Assembly: GCA_014529385.2 (NCBI GenBank)
Contig: CM043967.1
Coordinates: forward strand, 79,257,278 to 79,321,277
Length of the DNA: 64,000 bases
From: Adiantum capillus-veneris
Taxonomy: Eukaryota; Streptophyta; Polypodiopsida; Polypodiales; Pteridaceae
Direction: 5' to 3'
A program made the position numbers and the translations under genes. This document shows positions 34,009 through 46,038 of this stretch, piece by piece (position 1 is the stretch's first letter; each line of letters starts with the position of its first letter). The notes beneath the pieces are model-generated. The model ran no database searches and had not been told where the DNA came from. It saw only the letters and a program-made list of their open reading frames with translations.

Positions 34009-37000
34009 AACAATATGCTGTCATTCAAACACCTGCAAATCACCAAGGTGAAAAATTTGAGCTTCTTATTGATTGTGGTAGTACTCATTCTTTCTTGTCA
34101 CCTAAATGTTTAAGGAGGTTAGGACTTAATCAACACCCTGCAAAAAAGATGAGAGTTGAATTAGCCAATGGAAAGGAGGTGTTATCTCAGTACATTGTGG
34201 GAAAAATAGATTTCAAGTTGGGAGAATACTCTACTTCTACTACTTTTCGAACCTTACTCATAGGAATCTATGACGGAATTCTTGGAATGGATTGGTTAGC
34301 CAGTCATAATGCCAATATCCATTGTTCCCAAGGAAGTGTTACTTTTGTGGACAACCAAGGTCAAGAAGTCACTATTCAAGGCCAGAATGGACGACCAAAA
34401 GCTTACTTGGTCAAAGCTAATCGTCTTTTGAAAGGGTTACGCAAGGGTCAACAAATTTTTGTAGTCAAGCTAAACAAAGTAGAAAAATCTTCTTCCAACC
34501 CTGAACCAATGTGGCTAGAAGAATTTTTGGATTTTTTTCCCAGTGAACTTTCTGAACTACCACCACCTAGGGAGGTAGACCATGAAATCAAATTTTTTCC
34601 AGGTAGTGAACCAGTCTCAAGAGCTCCGTACAAGATGTCACTTCTAGAGGCTATAGAGCTAAAGGAGCAGCTCAAGCAATTGATTGAGCAAGGGTTTATC
34701 CGACCTAGTACATCTCCATGGGGTGCACCTGTTCTCTTCCAAAAGAAAAAGGATGGCTCTCTTCGACTTTGCATAGATTATAGGGGCTTAAATCAGGTTA
34801 CCATCAAGAATAAATATCCAATTCCTCGTATTGATGAGATGCTAGACATATTACATGGAGCCAAAATATTCACAAAGATTGATCTTCGATCTGGCTATCA
34901 TCAAATTCGAATCCAGGAGGCTTGTATCTCCAAAACAGCTTTCAACACTCATTATGGTCATTACAAATTTACAGTGATGGCTTTCGGACTTACGAATGCT
35001 CCTACAAATTTCAATCGTCTGATGCATGATATCTTTAGAGAATTCTTGGATGATTTTGTCCTAGTATTCTTTGACGATATCTTAATTTATTCCAAATCAG
35101 AGGAAGAGCATGAAGGACATGTTAGGAAAGTGTTAGAGATTTTACGCCGAAATAAGCTGTATGCAAAGAAAAGAAAATGTACCTTCTTTACCCCTAAGGT
35201 CTGTTACTTAGGGTTTATCATTTCACCTAAAGGAGTCTCTGTTGACCCTGACAAAGTCAAAGATATTGTGGAATGGCCTCAACCCACTTCACAAACCGAA
35301 GTCAGAGGGTTCTTAGGTATCACAGGGTGGTAGAGGATCTTTGTAAAGGACTATGCTCTTAAAGCTGCACCACTAACCGACTTGCTAAATAAAGGAGCTA
35401 CGATACTTTGGGGAAAAACATGAATCTTGCTTCAAACAGTTGAAGGAGTATCTTGCTTCAGAACCGCTCATAAAACTTCCAGATTTCACCCAAGAATTCG
35501 AGGTGATCACATATGCTAGTAACCTTGCATTAGGAGGAGTCCTTACTCAAGAAGGAAGGCCTGTAGCTTATACTTCTCGAAAGCTTAGGATTCTTGAAGT
35601 GAATTATGCTACACATGATTTAGAATTTCTAGCAGTTATTCACGCTCTCAAGCTATGGAGAAATTATCTATTGGGACGCAAATTCAAATTGGTAACAGAT
35701 CACAAGAGTCTTAAGTGGATTTTTACCCAACCTAACCTTAACATGAGACAGAGGAGATGGATAGACTTCATGCACGAATATGATTTTGATATTAAATTTA
35801 GACCAGGTAAGGATAATATTGTGGCAGATGCCCTAAGCCGTAAATCTTTTCTGGGGGCAATTTCCATGGCTAACAACCCTATTTTAGACAAGGTCTCGGA
35901 TGCTGTTGTCAGAGATGCAGATTACCAGATGCTTGCTAGTATCCTACGTGAAGAGAGGGTATCATCAAATCAGCCTAAACCTCTACATTATTCCTTAGAA
36001 GATGGGAAAATTTACTATAGGAATCGACTATGCATACCTAAGGATTCTACCCTAAGGAATGCTATCCTATATGAAGCACATGATGGCCCAACTTCAAGAC
36101 ATCCAGGTTATGCCAAAACTCTCAATGCAATTCGCAGAAGTTACTATCGGCAAGGTATGAAGGGTGATGTCCTTCGCTATGTCAAGCAGTGTTTGTCTTG
36201 TCAAAGGATCAAGGCAGAAAGACTAAATATCCCAGGTAAATTACATCCTTTAGATATTCCCCAAATGAAATGGGAATGTATTAGCATGGACTTTATCACC
36301 GGGTTTCCTTCTGTCCAAGCTGGCTATGATTCAATCATGGTCATATTCGACTTGCTTACTAAAGTGGCTCACTTAATCCCAGTCAAGACAACCTTTACAG
36401 CTTCAGATATTGCTCGTCTATTTGTGAAGTAGGTTTTCAGAATTCATGGTTTACCCAAGAGGATTGTCAGCGATCGTGATGCCAAGTTAACTTCAAAGTT
36501 TTGGGTATCATTGTTTCAAGGTATTGGAACCCAGTTATGTTCTAGTATTGCTTATCATCCTCAAACTGATGGCCAAACTGAAAGAGTTAATCAAGTAATT
36601 GAAGACATCCTCAGAGCCTACTGCAATAGAGAACCTTGCAAGTGGATTCAATACCTACCCTTGGTAGAGTATGCATACAATTCCTCTACTCATAGAAGTA
36701 TTGGAATGACACCTTTTAATGCTCTTTATGGTCAAGAATGTTTATCACCTCTTAACTTTTCTGACCCCACTATAAGGGTAGAAGACTCAAAGAAAATGCT
36801 TGAAGAAATGGAAGCTCAAACCAAAGCTATTCGAAGGGATATTCAAGCGGCTCAAGATCGACAAAAGAAGTACGCCGACTTAAAAAGATCTTATCGGATT
36901 TTCAAAGAAGGTGACAAAGTTTTCTTACGAGTAAAACCCAAAAAGAGCAATCTATCTCTCGGAAGGTATAAGAAGCTTAGCTACCGATATTGTGGACCTT

Positions 37001-37327
37001 ACGAAATAATCAAGGTTGTAAGTGATCAAGCTAATAGACTAAAACTCCCTTCTCATCTCAAAGTGCATGATGTATTTCATGTATTTTTGTTAAAACCTTA
37101 TGTATATAACCCTGACCATGTCCTTGATGATGAGCAAATCATTTTTACCTGCTCAAGATGTTCTACAACTCCAACCTGATACTATCCTAGAAACTCGGGA
37201 GAGAAAGCTTAGGAATAGATCCATCAAAGAACATCTTATCTTATGGAAGGATTTCCCTATAGAAGATGCTACTTGGGAAGATGAGACATCCCTTCTTAAG
37301 GATTACCCTTCACTGTTCTTGAGATGA
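34008..37327 (+). pseudogene. Element A pol: protease, RT, RNase H, integrase, chromodomain
   Basis: Protease: [14 protein letters not shown] at about 34062, later [47 protein letters not shown] and the active site [10 protein letters not shown] near 35067. A TAG at 35331-35333 and a shift near 35415 break the RT/RNase H link. RNase H has VAYTSRKL and VTDHKSLKWIF, but the first catalytic Asp is Tyr (ITYAS near 35507). Integrase: HHCC zinc site (36077-36200), core Asp in MDFITGF (about 36288), second Asp in VSDRDAKLTS (about 36470), Glu in VIEDILRAY (about 36598); a TAG at 36430-36432 splits the core. After a shift near 37140 a chromodomain-like tail (LILWKDFPIEDATWED) ends at 37327. Dead as it stands. 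Confidence 0.92.
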
Positions 37328-37356
37328 GGGCATATCAAATTCTAAGTTGGGGAGAT

Positions 37357-37862
37357 TGTAAGGTCTCTACTTTCAAATTTCACAAAAGTTCTATTACGTA
37401 TTTGAATTTTTTTTAACCATCACTCATTATTTAAGATATTCGAGTTCAAATTATGAATCGTAGGCTGAGAAAACCTAGAATTTAAAATTTACGCTACAAA
37501 ATTCTGACATGTTTAGCTATATGAATCAATAACTAACTAATTGCAAGACTTATTTACTGATTGTAGAATTTTCTTTTACTACTGTCAAGTTAATATACGA
37601 CTGTAAAGTTTAACTTAAAAATGTAAAGTAAATTATCATTAAGGAAATAAATAAAATAATTATAAAGACAAAAGAATACACAGGGATGACAAATGAAGGC
37701 ACATGGACTCACCTAGACTCACATAGAAGGGGACAAAGTGGGACACACTGTCACATGAAAAGGAGAGCCTAGTCTTGACTAATCTTAATGAGGGGGGTTT
37801 TTCAGGATTGGAGACCCATCAAATGTACTCTGCTTCTCTCAAAAAGGGGCAGGGACCTCACA
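37357..37862 (+). repeat. Element A 3' LTR, internally deleted (506 bp)
   Basis: Matches the first 440 bp and the last 65 bp of the 5' LTR. The 2.4 kb between them, including the TATA box and the GT tandem, is missing, with the junction at GAGGGGGGTTTTTCAGG. The 3' LTR templates the U3 of both LTRs during replication, so the deletion must have happened after insertion. Confidence 0.93.
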
Positions 37863-39440
37863 CGGGTCTTGGGCATATACGAAAAAGAGCTTTTAGCTGT
37901 TCTACATGCCCTAGACAAATGGAAGCACTATCTCTTGGGGGTCAATTCATCCTATGAATAGATCACAAAGCCTCAAGAAATTCATGACGTGAACTAAGCT
38001 CTCCGACAAACAAATGAGGTGGGCAAATTTTCTTTCGCAATTTAAATTTCATATTGCTCACATTGCTTGGTGGTTCATGCACTTCACAATAGCTAAGGGT
38101 AAATGTGGTTTTTATAGCAACTCACAATGATTATGAGTATGCTATTGACCAAGACTTTAAGTAGGTAATTACAACCTTTGCATTAGGGAATAAATAAGAA
38201 CCAATCACCTTGAGGGATGAGTATCTTTCTTCCAAACGGAAATAGGCTATGTGTTACTCACCCATACAATAAGAAAGTCAAGTATGACTCTCATGCTTCT
38301 CCTTATGCGGGGCAAAGAGGGATTCCATGATCTACTCTTCAAGGAGTAGAAATTTATTTATGTTGGTCTACCTTGAAAAATAAACATACAAGAGTATGTT
38401 TCAAAATGTGTGGTACACCAAAACTTGAAATTTGGTTGAGGGAAGCAACTTGGATTGTTTCAGTTGATTGACAGGCTTAGCAAGAAAACACACTCTATGC
38501 CTGTCAAAAAGACTATTAAGGCACATCAAATGGAAACCCTCTTTAGATCTCAAATTTTCAAGTATCATGGCTTGCCAACATCCGTAGTGTTGAACAAAGA
38601 TCCTAGAATGACGAGTAATTTCTAGAAGGATCTCTTTGAGAATCTAGGAAGTAGATTAAATTTTTCTTTGAGTCTATCATCCACAAACAGATGCGCAAAG
38701 TGAAACAACTAACCTAATGATTCTTGAATCTACTAAAAGCCTATGTCATGGAAGTAGATCAACTTTGTCAATGAGAGAAGTACCTACCTCTTATAGAGTA
38801 TGCGTACAATGACCTTGTACATACTTCTATGGGGAAAGCATCTTCCCAGGTTAAAGAGGGAAGATCCAAAAGTCCCTTACTACTTAATAAAGTATATGGG
38901 AAGATCTTCACTGTTGCTGCTGATGAATATAGCCAAGACTTGCATCTTTTCCAAAGATTAAAATGGCAAAAAGGGTTGTTGCTAATAAGGACAAAAGAGC
39001 CCTAGCATTTAAGAAAAATGATTGGGTCTTGCTAAAGTTTCTCAAGACTCATCTAAGGTATACTATGGGCAAGAATTCTAAGAGCCACCAAGAGTATTAT
39101 GCTAAACAAGCAAAAAGATCCTATGGTCCTTTTTTTAAAATTCTTAAGCCAATTAATGAGATGGCTTATTAGTTAAAGTTTCCCAACCATTGGATCATTC
39201 ACAATGCTAACCATGTGAGACTACTCAAGCCTTACAAAGGAGAGCCACCAAAAAAACCAATATGGGAGGACCTGCCAAAGATCGAAGATCAAGAAGAGGT
39301 GTTGCAGCTCGGATTGATTCTTCGACACAAAGACAAGGTACTAAGAAACGGTAATGTTATCCAATGATATCTTGTTAAGTTTAAGAATTATCCTTTTAAA
39401 GATGTTAGATGCCTCATACTTGCGGCACCCCCTCGAGTCC
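37863..39440 (+). pseudogene. Element B, part 3: RNase H, integrase and C-terminal domain, degraded
   Basis: It resumes the RNase H of element B with LGIYEKELLAVLHALDKWKHYLLG, then LSDKQMRWANFLSQFKFHIAHIA. Integrase remnants follow (RLSKKTHSMPVKKTIKAH, FKYHGLPTSVVLNKDP, ENLGSRLNFSL), then a GPY-like region (SYGPFFKILKPINEMAY and HNANHVRLLKPYKGEPP) and a chromodomain-like end (LILRHKDKVLRNG, YLVKFKNYPF). Many stops and shifts. No LTR of B was identified on either side. Confidence 0.85.
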
Positions 39441-39811
39441 AGAGCCACATCTATGTCACTTACATCACATCCTTTGATTGGAATGAAATATTAACTATTT
39501 ACTTCACCTACAATAATCTTTAATTCCATTATAGATATACCAAGATCTACTGCATAAATTAAAATCTACATGTATGAAAGGAAACCTCTACCATACTGAT
39601 GAACACTTGAGGCAAACTACTAAGGAGCTCCATCAAACCAATGAAGCTATAACTGCAAGGAAAAATAATAGTGATGAGGTCCCTAGTATACAAAAAACAC
39701 TATGTCCATAAAGAGAGCACCCTATGGCCCTGGGGCCATTGGCTGCCAAAAAGCCCTCATAGAGCAAGACTAGATGCAGTTGCTGCTCGGAACACTAAGG
39801 AATGCTTGATT

Positions 39812-39888
<77 letters not shown>

Positions 39889-41689
39889 TTTTAGATCTCT
39901 TGTGATAGTTTTCATCGATCTTAACTTACTGAGTTCACCTTTATCTGTATCTTGTTATTACCCTTACGTTTTCACCCATATGTGATATGATCTTTGTGAC
40001 TTCACTATATTCCAGGCTCTGCTATTTTGGTAATCCTCCACAAACCACAAACTCTCCATGTGTCATGCAAATGTATCACGATCCATTTTTTACATAAGTA
40101 GTATTGCAAGCTAAACTCTGGTAATGGCTATCCATATTACCATGCATACGCCTAGCGATTCACTATTTCGTCAGTAATATTGAGAGTTAGAATCATATCA
40201 AATATCTCATGCACATTAGTGCATCCCTCGCACAACTAATGGGTGCATAGGACTTGTCAATTTATTCCAGTTGAACTTTCATACTAAAGAAGCATGGCAA
40301 ACGTGCCCAAACTACATTGTCCACAACCGGATAACCGAAACACAAACTACCAATCCCAAGTTAGGGTCAAATTCTACCCCATTACATCTAGGCTCTAGAA
40401 ATTTAAGTTTCTATTCGTAGGGATTGTTTTACTTATTGTAATTTTCTTAATTGTTGTTTAATCTCGACATAAACAATGCACATTGAATGATAACATATTG
40501 TCATTGATTCTTTTCATTGAGTAGTTCATGGGTGCAAAGATTTTGTAGTAGTGTGGTGGACAATACATAAACAAACCAACTACTTTTCTTTTAAGTGAGG
40601 TGAAACTATCTATTTGGTATCAATTATCTTGCAATACTTCAAATTTCGTATCATTTTGGTGTTGTTAAAACAAAACCAGTTGTTTGAAATTCGCCCTTCC
40701 ACTATATTGTGTCTACATTTAAAGGACATGGGTATCCAAGGAATTCATTCATGGACGCACTAATAAACACAACCTTGCAAGCACTTACTATTGAGAAATA
40801 TTATTTTGTGTGTGATGACTAACTTTCATAACTCTCATTATCATGTGTTTTTTCATATTAACAAGATTCATATTTTCATTCTAGTGATTTTAAAATCACC
40901 CCTACCTTCAAAGGATACGTTTGCATGTGTCTATGATCCTTTCTAATTTTGATATAGATACTCCTCCCATGTGTAATAGTTTTGAGTTTTTCTATATACA
41001 TTTGTACCACTTTAGATGTTAAGTCACTATTTATTACCCAACATTAATCAGGATGACACCATCTTTGCCACTTCTTAACACAAAATTAACACATTTTGAA
41101 TTTGTTAACTATACTTTGGTTAAGTTTGACAGTTGCAGCTTTCTCGTACCTCTGCCTATCCTCCCCACACACACAATGGTATATACATTTTCAAAAAAAA
41201 AGAAAGTATACCCTCCTAGTACATACATCAAATACGTCATTCCTCTTTTCTTATTTCATTGTGTTCTAAGCTGAATACTCAAACACTACTAAGGTCATGG
41301 CTTCTAATTGTATTGAAAGGAGATTTTATTGAGATGGTTTGCCAATTAGCTATGCAGCTACTCATGTGAGCTAAGGTGCTTTGAGTTAGTGAACAAAAAA
41401 AATAAAATAAAAAATTTAAAAGAAAATGTAAGTACTCTACTACTCAACTAACTCCAATGTGGTGTGACACAGGTAGTCACCGCTCTAGGAGGTGCGCTTG
41501 CACGTGCTATCTCGCTCTCTCCCGCTCTCTATCTCTCTCTGTTTGCATACATTGTGGTTATGTGCTATGGATGACGGCAGGTACGTAGATTTAGTCGTTT
41601 ATGTCTTGCTATGTGCTATTTTTGAGTATTTTGCAGGGTAGCCAGGCTTCCGGTTGTAGCAACATCTCAGGGAAACAAGTGAGCCGCTC
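39441..41689. other. AT-rich region without recognisable genes
   Basis: Apart from the microsatellite at 39815-39888 no repeat, gene or transposon signature was recognised over 2.2 kb. TTTTGCAG|GG at about 41636 looks like a splice acceptor just before the gag-like frame of element F. Confidence 0.5.
39815..39888. repeat. (AT)n-(GA)n microsatellite
   Basis: About 20 AT units followed by about 16 GA units. Confidence 0.97.
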
Positions 41690-41695
41690 CGCCTG

Positions 41696-42957
41696 AATTT
41701 TGGAAGAGGCAGTATGAAGAAGCTAGTCGAGGAGATACAACATAATGCTTCTCTCGTAGAAGCAGCTACATATGGATTGCAGGTATATGATAAAGCTGAT
41801 GAGGGTTTGCGAGTTAATGGTGACCTTTGGCCTTATGTTTTGAAGATAGAAGAGACAGGTGAGGTGCCTTGTGGAAAATTATCCAGGGTTAGGAATTGCA
41901 ATTGAGAAACTATTGGGTGGACTGATCTAGTGGATTCACTTTCTGTATACGCATTCATTGTTTCCCGAGTCTCAAGCCAATGAATCCACGGTGGAAGAGA
42001 ATCATAAAAGAGATGAAGATAATGTAGGGGCATCAAAAAGGGCCACCAGAGCTAGCAATAAGAAAGACGTTGGATTTGGTCCCAAATATACCTCTGAAGT
42101 GGTTATGGAAGAAGTATCAAAGGACAAAAATCAAGGTAAACCTGGAGGACCTTCTTACAAGTTGCAATGTGACATTGAATTGGCTACATTTTTAAAGAAT
42201 GTTCTTGAGGAGCACATTCTCAATAGCAAGATGGAGCTCACATTGGGTGACATCTTGGGAATTGCCAAGTGTGAGTTTCATGACGAGATAATTGACATTA
42301 TCAAGAAAAAATGCAAGACACCAAGTGAACAAGAACCTGATACAATTAAGAGCCAAGTGAATTATTACATTGAGTTGCTGCTAGATGATATTGAAGAAGT
42401 ATTTCAAGATCAAGAGCCAAATCTTGCGGTGGTTCCAAATCCAATTATACCTGAGGTAAGAAATGTTCATTTAAATGATAATGAAGATGACAAGATGGTG
42501 CCTAGGAATCACTTTTCAAGGACTCATTGGGCTAGAGAAATGGCAAAAACTATTCTGAAGCGTGGTGAAATTGAAGAGCCATATTTAGCACTTGTGGATC
42601 ACGGCTCAGAAATAAATCTTATGTCAAAAAGCTTGCACTAGAATGAAAAATGACCGATTGATGTGAATCATAGTTGGCTAATTCCAGCTGTTAACATGCT
42701 TCCAAGCTACCTTTTTGGTGCATGTGAAAATATAAATGTAACTATTGGAGATGTTTGTGATTAAAAAATAATAATTATACAGGAACATTCCTTTTATCCA
42801 CTCATATTAGGAAAGGCATACATTACAACTGTGCGCATGGAAACAAAGGTGCTAGATGATGGTTCAACTTATGCAAGCATCCGAGGAAGAGATGGTAAAA
42901 GAGCTGTTCAATTTTTGATTGTGTGGTAACCATGCTAGGAACAAAGAGAGTTTACAT
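41696..42957 (+). pseudogene. Element F: Ty3-type gag C-terminus and aspartic protease, interrupted
   Basis: Frames 41714-41905 and 41958-42641 with short gaps read as one gag-protease polypeptide. The first part (SMKKLVEEIQHNASLVEAATYG, DLWPYVLKIEETG, WTDLVDSLSVYAF) aligns with the middle of the element Y gag (QTLVEDMATKHATSSVEAATYG, WNDPVDSLSVHAY). Later comes a retropepsin-like core: LALVDHGSEINLMSKSL with the D-H-G form of the active site near 42595, then (past stops at about 42640 and 42763) YPLILGKAYITTVRMETKVLDDG and DGKRAVQFLIV. The capsid N-terminus is missing. Element E inserted at 42958, and no continuation appears in the window. Confidence 0.75.
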
Positions 42958-43977
42958 TGTGACGTGTTTTGGCAAAATGGTGTGGACCACCCCAAAGTCT
43001 TTGCGAGATGTTTTTTGGTTCTCTTAGACCTCTTGGATGTTAATAAAGCATGCTTGTACAAAGTGTACAAAGGTGGTGTGTGCCAGCTGTCTCTATGCAT
43101 GCGTGCCAGTTGTGCGGGGTACATAGTTTTGCTGTTTTTGTACATAGAAGTGTCGAGACTTAAAAGTGTGAGTAAGTGCTTTAAAAATATGAAGAAAAAC
43201 TGATTTTTTATCAGCTTGGGGTCGTGAGTGAGTGGGAGTTTTCAGCTGTGAAGAAGAAAGCCTCTCTTGCTGCAATCGGCGGTGGTGCGTGGGGTTTGTG
43301 TAGTGGAGGTGCCCGTGTGTGTGTGCAAGGGCCTGGAGCCTTGATTGGAGAGTGTGTCTCTCATCAAGAAGGCCATGAAAATGGGTGGTGACCTCTGCAC
43401 TTTCACCCCTCTTCTCTCTTTTTGGTGATGGAAGTTGCGTGAAGCGAAGCTTTCTTGTATGCGTGTGCCTGCTACTCAGGTTTGGCAGTGAAAGCCCCTT
43501 GTTATTGTTGTGAATGGGAGGTTGTTTCCCCATGATTTCCATGGTTTTTTCTGAGTTTTTTGGCTGAGCATCATGAGTTTTTGTATAACTCATGATTGGC
43601 ATGGTTTTTGATGGGTTTGTGTGCATGGTTGGGAGTGACTTTCGAGCCCCTTCCTGCATATGCAAGGGCTGCTGAGATGGTGTGAGGGTATGGTGTTTAT
43701 GAACAAAAGTGTAGAGATTTTCCTTGGTTTTCATTGGTTTTTATTTTCCCCCAAAATTTAGTGCTTTTTTTGCTTCCTTGACTGCAATTGATCATAGCTA
43801 GGGCTATGACAGTATAGAGGGAAGCTAGTCGAGTGTAGGTGGGGTTTTTTGCATGCAAGGGTGAGTGTGTTTGAGAGTGGAGATCGGATCCTATCCTCTT
43901 GTGAGAGCTACTTTACTTTTCCTCATATATCTTGTGAGTATGGAGGTGTTATAGAGGCCACCCCCAAATCATTCACA
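42958..43977 (+). repeat. Element E 5' LTR
   Basis: 1020 bp, TGTGACG...TTCACA. The matching 3' copy is highly similar, with a few indels (for example CATCATGAG near 43570 missing near 46650). Confidence 0.9.
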
Positions 43978-43999
43978 TGTTTTGGTGCCCCCTTTCTGA
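43978..43999 (+). other. Primer-binding site of element E
   Basis: TGTTTTGGTGCCCCCTTTCTGAGG directly follows the LTR. The TTTTGGTGCCCCC core is shared with element D (minus strand, 59553-59535) and nearly with C. The cognate tRNA was not identified. Confidence 0.6.
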
Positions 44000-44032
44000 G
44001 GATCTTCAACCTTCTATTTGTAAGTTGTGTTC

Positions 44033-44632
44033 ATGAGTTCTCCAAGTTTTACAGGTAAAGATGATAAGGACCTGAGAAGGTTCTTGAGACAGGTACAATT
44101 GCAATTTTTACTGACAAGAAATGATTGTGAAGCAGAATGGTTGCGTATGTTTCCTCTCTTTCTTGAGGGTGATGCTTATGTCTGGTATAAGAGCTTGAAT
44201 GATGCAAATAAGAGTTGTTGGTCACTCTTCGAATCATTATTTCTTCAAAGATATGTATTGATGCCAACTCCAAATGAAGCTTGGTCAAGGGTGAAGAGCT
44301 TATATATGCGCGAAGATGAGTTTGTTTCTTGCTTTTGGAAGAGGTTCAATGATGTATGGATGCAATGGGAAAAGTGTGTGAACTATGCTAATGTGATGTT
44401 AGTGAAAGAGTTACATGGTACACACATGCAATTTGAGAGGTTGAAAATGTTGATAAGCAAGTTGAAACCTACCTTGCGTTCACATGTGGAATTGAAGAAT
44501 CCAAAAATCATGAAAGAAGCACTACAGGTTGCCTACAACAAAGAGAGGAAGATAAGGCTTATGGTAGGTTTGGATGCGCCACCGAAGATAGAGGATCTGC
44601 ACTTGGTTGATTTACTGTATAAGGTTGCTTAA
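44033..44632 (+). CDS. Element E gag capsid
   Basis: ATG at 44033, about 199 residues to a TAA at 44630-44632. It has retrotransposon gag features: LRRFLRQVQLQFLLTRND, WLRMFPLFLEGDAYVWYKSL (the G-x-A-x-x-W-Y core), FESLFLQRY, FKRFN-like WKRFNDVWMQW, and a C-terminal LKPTLRSHVELKNPKIMKEAL that aligns with the gags of C and D. No zinc knuckle. The stop is likely premature, because the same frame reopens at 44633 and runs into the acidic region. Confidence 0.85.
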   Translation: MSSPSFTGKDDKDLRRFLRQVQLQFLLTRNDCEAEWLRMFPLFLEGDAYVWYKSLNDANKSCWSLFESLFLQRYVLMPTPNEAWSRVKSLYMREDEFVSCFWKRFNDVWMQWEKCVNYANVMLVKELHGTHMQFERLKMLISKLKPTLRSHVELKNPKIMKEALQVAYNKERKIRLMVGLDAPPKIEDLHLVDLLYKVA

Positions 44633-45980
44633 AATGGTCATGAACTTGAGAATCCACTTTCTATTGATGAGGAGAAAAAAAAGCATCCAAATGTAGCAGC
44701 ATGTGATCACGTGGAAGAAAATGACATACATGTGGTGAATGCTTATGATGTAGACATAAACAATTCTATGGATTCTTCTCTTGATGTTGGAGATGCTGAT
44801 TTTTTTGCTTTGAAAAATGGTTTGAATCCCATGGTTAAGAGTGATGTTGATGTGGATGTAGATTATGTGTCTACATATGGCTTATTTGATGAAAATATAT
44901 GCTTTGGTATGCGAAGTTGTGGGAGCATCTATAATGGATGATGTATGTGATGAGGGTTGTATAGACTCTTCTCTTGAGTATGAGGATGCTGATGTGGTTG
45001 AGTTTCATGGTCTACAAGAATCTCATGCTACTCTTGTGGTTGATGATGAAGACTATGCCTCTACTTCTGGGTTGCTTGATGAGTTACCTATGGCTGCCAA
45101 TGATGATGTAAATGCTTTTGGTGATTTGGATTATCACTTGGATGTTAATGAGGTCAATATGGATTCATTTAATGTCACCAAAGAACCCATTGGTGAGGAT
45201 GAGGTGGCTAATATCCAAGAATTTGTTTCCACTTATGGCATGTTTGATGATATGCATATGGTTGTCGATCATGTGGACGGTTGTGTTGCACAAGGTTCTA
45301 TGGAGTCCCATGTTGAGCTTAAACGTAATGACTTGGATGCTTTGATTGTTAATTTTAAGCCTAAATTTTTGCATGATGATGTGGTCCTTGATGATGGTAT
45401 ATCTGTTAGTGACTTGCTTGGTGAGCTACTTGTTGTTGGAAGCTCTAATGTCAACCACGAGAGAATATTAGAGGAAGTTTTGAGGATAATGAAAGAGGGT
45501 CTTTGCTTTGGAAATCTTGATGATATGGATGGTCATATGCTTTTTGATAGTGTCTTTGATATGCTTGCCAAGCTGGATGATGGCATGCCTTATGGTCTTA
45601 ATTGTGATATGCAAGAGAAAGTGCTCTTTTGTGGTTTGGCATGCAATGACACTTTGAATGTCTTGACTAGACAAATTATGGTTGAGAATGTAGAAGCTTT
45701 GATGGATATATTTGAAATCAGTGATTTGTATGAGCTGAAGCATGAAATTTTTGGCTTGGATTCAATGCAAAATTATGTGTATGATAGAGGGAAAAGACAA
45801 ATGTCTCGTGTCAATAGCATATGGGATTACGCTTCGGTGGGAGAAGCTCCTACTATGTTATGCATATGTTTATTGGATGCAACATGGAGGTGGATGGTAA
45901 GAGAATCTATGTTATTTTTAGCTCTCATCTTATGTTTTGGGTCTTTTATGGCATGCAAAATAGGAGAATGTTTACAATGA
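44633..45980 (+). pseudogene. Element E acidic region with internal repeats
   Basis: It continues in the gag frame to 44941, then in another frame to 45980 (shift near 44910). Very acidic, with a recurring motif: DYVSTYGLFDEN, DYASTSGLLDEL and EFVSTYGMFDDM. The C-terminus is hydrophobic (FLALILCFGSFMACKIGE), possibly a membrane segment. There is no similarity to protease, RT or integrase. Comparable acidic regions follow gag in elements C, D and Y. Function unknown. Confidence 0.6.
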
Positions 45981-46038
45981 TGTGAAAGTATGCACATGAA
46001 ACACTTGAAAGTGTTCCATGCTTGTTGGGGGGGCAATA

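Larger units (their letters stand above)
29378..37862 (+). mobile_element. Element A: chromodomain Ty3 LTR retrotransposon, 8.5 kb
   Basis: Flanked by the 5-bp duplication CGGGT (29373-29377 and 37863-37867). LTRs start TGTAAGGTC and end CTCACA. The tRNA-Met primer site is at 32267, and a purine-rich AAGTTGGGGAGAT tract precedes the 3' LTR. Domain order gag, protease, RT, RNase H, integrase, C-terminal chromodomain places it among chromoviruses (Tekay/Del-like, inferred). It inserted into the RNase H region of element B. Several stops and frameshifts make it inactive. Confidence 0.95.

Noticed and set aside
43093-43734. 213-codon minus-strand frame in the element E 5' LTR
   Set aside because: Present in shortened form in the 3' LTR (46234-46614), but it is antisense to the element, His/Thr-rich and without a domain; most likely a chance frame kept by LTR similarity.
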